Shown: positions 13,749 through 19,210 of the stretch, piece after piece | How positions within the stretch are numbered: position 1 is the stretch's first letter | How the letters are laid out: the number at the start of each line of letters is the position of its first letter | Source: Syntrophaceae bacterium UBA2192 | Lineage (GTDB): Bacteria; Desulfobacterota; Syntrophia; Syntrophales; UBA2192 | Length of the DNA: 19,210 nt | Direction: 5' to 3' | Assembly (NCBI GenBank): GCA_002327315.1 | Contig: DCVI01000080.1 | Span: forward strand, 1 to 19,210 | Made by a program: the position numbers and the translations under genes | Notes under the pieces: generated by a model | What the model was told of the DNA's origin: nothing | The model's input: the letters and a program-made list of their open reading frames with translations, nothing else | Databases searched by the model: none

Positions 13749-13985
13749 ATGAACACGGAAAAGCCCGATTACCCGTTATTGATAAAGGAGATCAGAAGGC
13801 AACTTGCCTTGAGCCAGGAGGATTTAGCCCGTGAATTGGGCGTCAGTTATGCTACGGTCAGCCGCTGGGAAAACGGGCAGTCCAAACCGTCGAAGTTGGC
13901 CAAGGTCCAATTTGATGCCTTCTGCGCGAAAATGATCAGACAGAGAAAACTGTCCTTGTCGGACACACGAGCAAGCAGGGAATAG
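13749..13985 (+). CDS. Small XRE-family HTH regulator
   Basis: A 78-aa protein that is almost entirely an XRE helix-turn-helix: LLIKEIRRQLALSQEDLARE then LGVSYATVSRWENGQSKPS (about 10-48), with a short basic C-terminal tail. Single-domain XRE genes like this often precede restriction and methylase operons, in the manner of a controller protein. The ATG at 13749 has GAGGTGA five bases upstream; a GTG three codons earlier is possible but worse placed. The gap to the helicase gene is 80 bp, all same strand, so HTH, helicase and methyltransferase look like one operon. Self-repression at the 13702-13715 palindrome is the simplest regulatory idea. Confidence 0.85.
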   Translation: MNTEKPDYPLLIKEIRRQLALSQEDLARELGVSYATVSRWENGQSKPSKLAKVQFDAFCAKMIRQRKLSLSDTRASRE

Positions 13986-14065
13986 CAGGGACTATAAAGC
14001 AGAGGCCGGAAATGTCCGGGGCGAGACGTCGAATTCCGCTGAGTTGAAAAGGAAAGGATTGTTAC

Positions 14066-17000
14066 ATGCCGCGCATTTTCGACAACATCGACCAATCCCT
14101 TCTGACAGCAATACGTGAAACGCTCGCACTTTCCGAACGTGCCGACTTTTGTGTCGGATACTTCAACCTTCGGGGATGGCGGCATATAGATTCACTCGTC
14201 GAAAAATGGCCGGGCGGCGAAGGCCATTGCTGCAGACTCCTGGTTGGCATGCAGAAAATGCCCCAGGATCAACTCCGCTCGGCAATGAGCGTGTCGCGGG
14301 ATGAAGAACAGATTGACCAGGGTACAGCCATTTCCCTGAAGCGAAAACTTGCTCAAGACTTCAGAGATCAGCTCCTGGTGGGCATTCCGTCCAATGAAGA
14401 TGAGGCGGGTCTGCGCCGTCTTGCCGCCCAGATTACTAAGGAAAAGCTGGTCGTCAAGCTGTTCTTGCGGCACCCTTTGCATGCCAAGCTTTACCTGCAT
14501 TTCAGGCCTGATCCTATCAACCCCAAGATCGGCTACATCGGCAGCAGCAACTTGACACTCCCCGGACTTGTCAAGCAGGGCGAACTCAACGTCGATGTTC
14601 TCGACCATGATGCCTGTGGGAAGCTGGCCAAGTGGTTCGAAGATCGATGGTATGATAAGTTCTGCATCGATATCTCAAAGGAGCTTGTCGAGATCATCAA
14701 CAGCAGTTGGGCAAGACCGGTGCCCATTCCGCCCTATCATATATACGTGAAGATGGCCTACCACCTCTCTCAGGAAGCAAGAGCGGGCCTCACGGAATTT
14801 CGCATCCCCAGCGATTTCGGGAACATGCTTTTTGAATTCCAGAAGGCCGCCGTCAAGATCGCTGCGCACCACCTGAACAAGCGTGGCGGGGTCGTCATCG
14901 GAGACGTGGTCGGTCTCGGTAAAACCCTCATGGCTACGGCGCTCGCCCGGATTTTCGAGGACGATCACGGTGTTGAAACACTGATCATCTGCCCCAAGAA
15001 TCTCGTAAATATGTGGGAGGACTATCGTCAACGGTACCGCCTGCGAGCGAAAGTGCTTTCGATTACCAACGTGCAGAGAGAGCTTCCCGATCTGCGGCGG
15101 TTCAGGCTGGTGCTCATCGACGAGAGCCATAACCTGCGCAATCGCGAGGGCATGAGATACCGGGCCATTGCCGAATATATCAGCTCAAACGACAGCCGCG
15201 TCATTCTCCTTTCGGCCACGCCATACAATAAGACGTATCTCGATCTGTCCAATCAGCTTCGACTTTTCATCGACGAACAAAAGGATATCGGCATACGGCC
15301 CGAACAGTTGCTGAGGGAACTGGGCGAGACCGAGTTCATCCGGCGTCATCAATGTCCCGTTCGCTCGCTGGCTGCTTTCGAGAAGAGCGAACATGCCGAC
15401 GACTGGCGCGATCTCATGCGACTCTACCTGGTGCGGCGCACGAGAAGTTTCATCCAGGAGAACTATGCGAAGTATGATCCCGAACGAAAACGCAAATTTC
15501 TCGAGTTTCCTGACGGAACCCGCTCCTATTTCCCTACGCGAGTGCCCGAAACGGTTAAGTTCCGGATCAGCGAAGAGGACCCGGACGATCAGTACGCGCG
15601 ACTTTTCGCGGACGATGTAGTCGATGCGATCAATGACCTTACGCTGCCGCGCTACGGCCTGGGGAACTACCAGAAACCATCGCCCCACAAGCCGCCGACA
15701 CCCGATGAAGCGAAGGTGCTGGCCGATCTGTCCCGTGCCGGCACTCGCCTGAAAGGTTTCTGCCGAACCAATCTGTACAAGAGGCTCGAAAGCAGCGGGC
15801 AATCGTTTATCCTGTCGGTGGAGCGACACATTCTTCGGAATTTCATCGTCCTGCACGCGATCGAGAAGGGGCTGCCCCTTCCCATTGGCACGCAGGATAT
15901 GGGCCTGCTCGATACCTGGGCAAATGACCGGGATAGTGACCTGTGGGAACCGGCGGATGACGACGAATCGAATGGCGAAGTAGATTCCGGTAAAGAGTTG
16001 CCGCAGGTCATGACCGAAGAGGATTTCCGGTGCCGGGCCGCTGATATCTATAATACCTACGCAACGCAATTCCGGCACCGATTCAGGTGGCTGCGTCCGG
16101 ATCTCTTCGATAAAGCGTTATACAAGGATCTGTGCAAGGACGCCAGGTCGCTGTTGGGGGTGCTGAAGCATGCCGGGACATGGGACACCGCGCGTGACGC
16201 AAAACTCCAGGCACTTCTGCGCCTTTTGGTTGAAAAACACCCGCAACAGAAGGTGCTCGTCTTTTCCCAGTTCGCCGACACGGTTGAGTACCTTGAAGCG
16301 CAATTGAGGGCCCGCGGTGTCGCTTCAGTCGCCGGCGTTACGGGCGATACGGAAAACCCGACAGCCATCGCCTACAGATTCAGTCCCGTCAGTAACAAGA
16401 TCGGCCAGATAGACTCATCCGATGAATTGCGCGTGGTGCTCACAACCGATGTGCTCAGCGAAGGGCAGAATCTTCAGGATTGCGCCATTGTCGTTAATTA
16501 TGACCTGCCGTGGGCCATCATCCGCCTGATCCAGCGAGCCGGTCGCGTGGACCGTATCGGCCAGCAGTCCGACACCATCCTGTGCTACTCGTTTCTTCCC
16601 GCGGAAGGGGTTGAACGGATTATCCGGCTTCGCGGCCGGGTGCGCCAGAGACTTCGCGAAAATGCCGAGGTGGTCGGCGCCGACGAGACTTTTTTTGACG
16701 ACGAGAAGGACGACCAGCCGCTTGTCAATCTATACAATGAAAAATCCGGGATCCTGGAAGGCGACGAGGATGCCGAAGTGGATCTGGCGTCCTACGCCTA
16801 CCAGATCTGGAAGAACGCGATCGACGAAAACCCGGAGCTGGAAAAAATCATCCCGGCGATGCCCAATGTAGTTTACTCGACTCGTCCGCACAAGCCCTCC
16901 CCGGAGCAGCCGGAAGGCGCCCTGGTCTATCTGCGAACCGCGGAGGGCAGTGACGCCCTGGCATGGATGGATCGGGAAAGCAACAATGTAACGGAATCGC

Positions 17001-17440
17001 AATTCGCAATCCTCAAGGCCGCCGAATGCGGGCCCGATACGCCTGCACTGCCTCGACACGACCAGCACCACGAAATGGTTGCAAAGGGGGTGCGGTTGAT
17101 TGTCGAGACGGAAAAGTCCGTTGGCGGCCAGCTCGGCAGACCCTCCGGCGCGCGGTTTCGCACCTACGAACGGCTCAAGGCCTATGCCGACACCGTCCGG
17201 GATACCATCTTCGCCACGCCGGAGCTGCTCAGGGCAATCGAGGACATCTACAGGTTCCCACTTCTCCAATCCGCCACCGATACCCTGAACCGCCAGATGA
17301 AGAGCGGCATCGACGATCAGGCCCTCGCTGAACTGGTGATTTCGCTGCGGGAAGATGCCCGCCTGTGCCGCGCGTCGGAAGATGTGGATACAACAGAGCC
17401 GCAGATCATCTGTTCACTGGGATTGCGAAAGCCGGAATAA
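14066..17440 (+). CDS. PLD-domain SNF2-type helicase fusion (anti-phage/restriction)
   Basis: A 1124-aa protein. Residues 1-210 form a phospholipase D-type domain: HAK (139-141) followed by IGSSNLT (158-164), the HxK...GSxN motif, once only, so an active site would need a dimer, as in BfiI-like nucleases. The usual Asp of HKD is not at its standard spacing. Residues 255-835 are an SNF2/superfamily 2 helicase: VIGDVVGLGKT (Walker A, 277-287), DESH (352-355), SATPYNKT (383-390), VLVFSQFADT (about 730), TTDVLSEGQNL (about 793) and QRAGRVDRIGQ (about 823-833). The tail is acidic with no named domain. ATG at 14066 has AAGGAAAGGA six bases upstream. The methyltransferase starts 11 bp downstream, so this is probably the translocase/nuclease partner of a modification enzyme. 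NgoFVII-like or DISARM DrmD-related are alternatives. Confidence 0.85.
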   Translation: MPRIFDNIDQSLLTAIRETLALSERADFCVGYFNLRGWRHIDSLVEKWPGGEGHCCRLLVGMQKMPQDQLRSAMSVSRDEEQIDQGTAISLKRKLAQDFRDQLLVGIPSNEDEAGLRRLAAQITKEKLVVKLFLRHPLHAKLYLHFRPDPINPKIGYIGSSNLTLPGLVKQGELNVDVLDHDACGKLAKWFEDRWYDKFCIDISKELVEIINSSWARPVPIPPYHIYVKMAYHLSQEARAGLTEFRIPSDFGNMLFEFQKAAVKIAAHHLNKRGGVVIGDVVGLGKTLMATALARIFEDDHGVETLIICPKNLVNMWEDYRQRYRLRAKVLSITNVQRELPDLRRFRLVLIDESHNLRNREGMRYRAIAEYISSNDSRVILLSATPYNKTYLDLSNQLRLFIDEQKDIGIRPEQLLRELGETEFIRRHQCPVRSLAAFEKSEHADDWRDLMRLYLVRRTRSFIQENYAKYDPERKRKFLEFPDGTRSYFPTRVPETVKFRISEEDPDDQYARLFADDVVDAINDLTLPRYGLGNYQKPSPHKPPTPDEAKVLADLSRAGTRLKGFCRTNLYKRLESSGQSFILSVERHILRNFIVLHAIEKGLPLPIGTQDMGLLDTWANDRDSDLWEPADDDESNGEVDSGKELPQVMTEEDFRCRAADIYNTYATQFRHRFRWLRPDLFDKALYKDLCKDARSLLGVLKHAGTWDTARDAKLQALLRLLVEKHPQQKVLVFSQFADTVEYLEAQLRARGVASVAGVTGDTENPTAIAYRFSPVSNKIGQIDSSDELRVVLTTDVLSEGQNLQDCAIVVNYDLPWAIIRLIQRAGRVDRIGQQSDTILCYSFLPAEGVERIIRLRGRVRQRLRENAEVVGADETFFDDEKDDQPLVNLYNEKSGILEGDEDAEVDLASYAYQIWKNAIDENPELEKIIPAMPNVVYSTRPHKPSPEQPEGALVYLRTAEGSDALAWMDRESNNVTESQFAILKAAECGPDTPALPRHDQHHEMVAKGVRLIVETEKSVGGQLGRPSGARFRTYERLKAYADTVRDTIFATPELLRAIEDIYRFPLLQSATDTLNRQMKSGIDDQALAELVISLREDARLCRASEDVDTTEPQIICSLGLRKPE

Positions 17441-17450
17441 AGGGGAGCCC

Positions 17451-19210
17451 ATGAAGATCGATGTGCCCGCAGTGCGGAAGTGCCTGAAAGAATTCGATTT
17501 CAGCACGCTCTTCCGCGAGCATCTCGGCTGGGACAATCATCATGCCCGGCTCGATATTCCCGTCGACGGCAACACGTTCCATCTCACCGCCTTTGCCCAG
17601 AAACGCGGCTTCGTTGCCTTCGTCTGTCCCTCAACCCCTGACCGCGCAACCCGGCTGAAGATCGACCAGCGGATCACGAAATCCGTCCACGAACACTTTG
17701 TGATCTATACCGATCAGGCCGCGGGCAGGCAGGTGTGGCACTGGGTCCGCCGTGAACCGGGCAAACCCCTGGCAAGCCGCGATCACCGCTTTGCCGTCTC
17801 CCAGTCCGGCGACCCTCTCATCCAGCGCCTGAACCGCATTGCCGTCAGTCTCGATGAGGAGGAAAAGATCACCGTCGTGGACGTCGCCGGCCGCGCTCGC
17901 GCCGCTTTCGATGTGGATAAAGTCACCCGGAAGTTTTACGACCGCTTCAAGGCCGAGCATGCGGTTTTTCTCAAGCTCATCAAGGGCATCAAGAGCGACG
18001 CCGATCTCCAGTGGTACACGTCCCTCATGCTCAACCGCCTGATGTTCGTGTACTTCATCCAGAAAAAGGGATTTCTCGACGGCGATGTGGACTACCTGCG
18101 CAACCGTCTCCAGATGGTCCGCCAGGCGAAGGGCAAGGACAAGTTTCAGTCTTTTTACCGCTACTTCCTGCTCTGCCTCTTCCACGACGGCCTTGGCAAA
18201 TCCCCCAATGAGCGCAAGCTCGACGCCGACCTGGCAAAACTCCTCGGCAAGGTCCCCTATCTCAACGGCGGCTTTTTCGAGGTCCATCAGCTTGAAGAAC
18301 GCAACGCCGATATCGACATCCCCGACAAGGCCTTCGAAAAGCTGTTCGACTTCTTCGATCAATACTCCTGGCACCTCGACGAAAGGCCCCTTCGCGCCGA
18401 CAACGAGATCAACCCGGACGTCGTCGGCTACATCTTCGAGAAATATGTCAACCAGAAGCAGATGGGGGCCTACTACACCAAGGAAGACATCACCGAGTAC
18501 ATCGGCAAGAACACCATTATCCCTTACCTCTTCGACGCCGCCGAGAAGAAATGCCCCATCGCCTTCAAGCCCGGCAGTTTTCTCTGGCGCCTGCTCAGCG
18601 ACGACCCCGACCGCTACATCTACCCGGCCGTAAGCCATGGCGTCATCGACGGGCAGGGCAACGTCATTCCGCTGCCCATGGATATCGAGCCGGGCGTCAA
18701 GGACGTCTCCTGGCGCGAGGGTTGGAACAAGCCCGCCGGCGACCCTTATGCACTGCCCACCGAGACGTGGCGCGAGCACGTCGCCCGCCGCACCCGCTGC
18801 CTGGAGCTTCGCCGGAAGCTCGTGGCAGGAGAGGTCAGCGCCGTCAACGATCTGATAACGCTGAATCTGGATGTCTGGCAGTTCGCCCGCGACGTCATTA
18901 TCCACAGTGAAGGCCCCGAGCTGCTCCGTGCCTTCTGGCAGGCCATCGAGAAGGTCACGGTCCTCGATCCCACCTGCGGATCCGGCGCGTTTCTCTTTGC
19001 CGCCCTGCGAATCCTCGAAACCCTGTACAGCGACTGCATGGAACGCATGGAGCGTTTCGTGGAAGACCTGGCAGGCAAGTCCCACCATCCGGAGCAGTTC
19101 AGCGATTTCAAGAAGGTATTGGCGCAAATTGCCGGACATCCCAACGAGCGCTACTTCATCCTCAAGTCCATCATCATCAATAATCTGTTCGGTGTGGACA
19201 TCATGGAGGA
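17451..19210 (+). CDS. Eco57I/PglX-like N6-adenine DNA methyltransferase (partial, 3' end missing)
   Basis: The frame is open from ATG 17451 (AGGGGAG about four bases upstream) to the window end, 586 codons. MGAYYTKEDITEYI (338-351) is motif X, and VLDPTCGSGAFLF (504-516) is AdoMet-binding motif I. LFGVDIMEE at the very end resembles the text just after motif I in large Eco57I/PglX-type adenine methylases. The catalytic NPPY motif should lie past the edge and was not seen. The N-terminal 330 residues (including a Phe/Tyr-rich helical region, 190-260) have no assigned domain and could be a regulatory or target-recognition region. About 150 residues separate motifs X and I, a large insertion. 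Eleven bases after the helicase stop, same strand: co-transcribed. It would mark self DNA by N6-adenine methylation. Confidence 0.88.
   Translation, partial: MKIDVPAVRKCLKEFDFSTLFREHLGWDNHHARLDIPVDGNTFHLTAFAQKRGFVAFVCPSTPDRATRLKIDQRITKSVHEHFVIYTDQAAGRQVWHWVRREPGKPLASRDHRFAVSQSGDPLIQRLNRIAVSLDEEEKITVVDVAGRARAAFDVDKVTRKFYDRFKAEHAVFLKLIKGIKSDADLQWYTSLMLNRLMFVYFIQKKGFLDGDVDYLRNRLQMVRQAKGKDKFQSFYRYFLLCLFHDGLGKSPNERKLDADLAKLLGKVPYLNGGFFEVHQLEERNADIDIPDKAFEKLFDFFDQYSWHLDERPLRADNEINPDVVGYIFEKYVNQKQMGAYYTKEDITEYIGKNTIIPYLFDAAEKKCPIAFKPGSFLWRLLSDDPDRYIYPAVSHGVIDGQGNVIPLPMDIEPGVKDVSWREGWNKPAGDPYALPTETWREHVARRTRCLELRRKLVAGEVSAVNDLITLNLDVWQFARDVIIHSEGPELLRAFWQAIEKVTVLDPTCGSGAFLFAALRILETLYSDCMERMERFVEDLAGKSHHPEQFSDFKKVLAQIAGHPNERYFILKSIIINNLFGVDIME

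Noticed and set aside
14006..14019. Small hairpin ccgga-aatg-tccgg between the XRE regulator and helicase genes
   Set aside because: Five-base stem with no T-tract; too weak to call a terminator or operator.
17631..19139. 502-codon open frame antisense to the methyltransferase
   Set aside because: The plus-strand frame holds clear motifs X and I; the antisense frame is a GC-bias shadow with no recognisable domain.

Overview
The window is about 60% G+C, gene-dense and bacterial. A glutaryl-CoA dehydrogenase, several acyl-CoA-type hotdog thioesterases, period-7 intergenic repeats and CATTGCGAG-type dispersed palindromes would suit an anaerobic deltaproteobacterium (Desulfobacterota, perhaps Syntrophales-like). 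That placement is inference; there is no rRNA or other marker gene here.

Left half (1-9.1 kb), ordinary metabolism: the C-terminus of an unknown gene; an orphan 208-aa protein; an alpha/beta hydrolase (-); a glutaryl-CoA dehydrogenase (-) in visibly lower G+C DNA; divergent from it a two-gene operon of an MFS permease and a D-amino-acid transaminase (dat) with an ATGA overlap; then, all on the minus strand, a hotdog thioesterase, an exported amidase-signature enzyme and a second hotdog thioesterase. The intergenic gaps hold hairpin terminators, arrays of 7-bp tandem units that tend to flank those hairpins, and two large dispersed palindromes.

Right half (9.2-19.2 kb), a defence island. On the minus strand: a DUF4258 toxin with an MqsA/YgiT-like zinc-finger/HTH antitoxin, a C-terminal scrap of a type I restriction specificity subunit (hsdS), radC, and an AbiE type IV toxin-antitoxin pair whose toxin carries a WYL-like domain and a C-terminal zinc-binding motif. 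The abiE promoter is embedded in a nested palindrome, the probable AbiEi operator. Upstream of abiE is a second, different hsdS C-terminal scrap, so a type I R-M locus has probably decayed here.

Divergent from these, on the plus strand, is an apparent operon: a small XRE regulator, a 1124-aa protein fusing a PLD-type nuclease-like domain to an SNF2-type helicase, and a large Eco57I/PglX-like adenine methyltransferase that runs off the window end. This looks like a restriction or anti-phage module. It resembles the helicase-methylase half of class 1 DISARM, but the PLD domain is fused to the helicase and the genes that would settle the identity lie outside the window.
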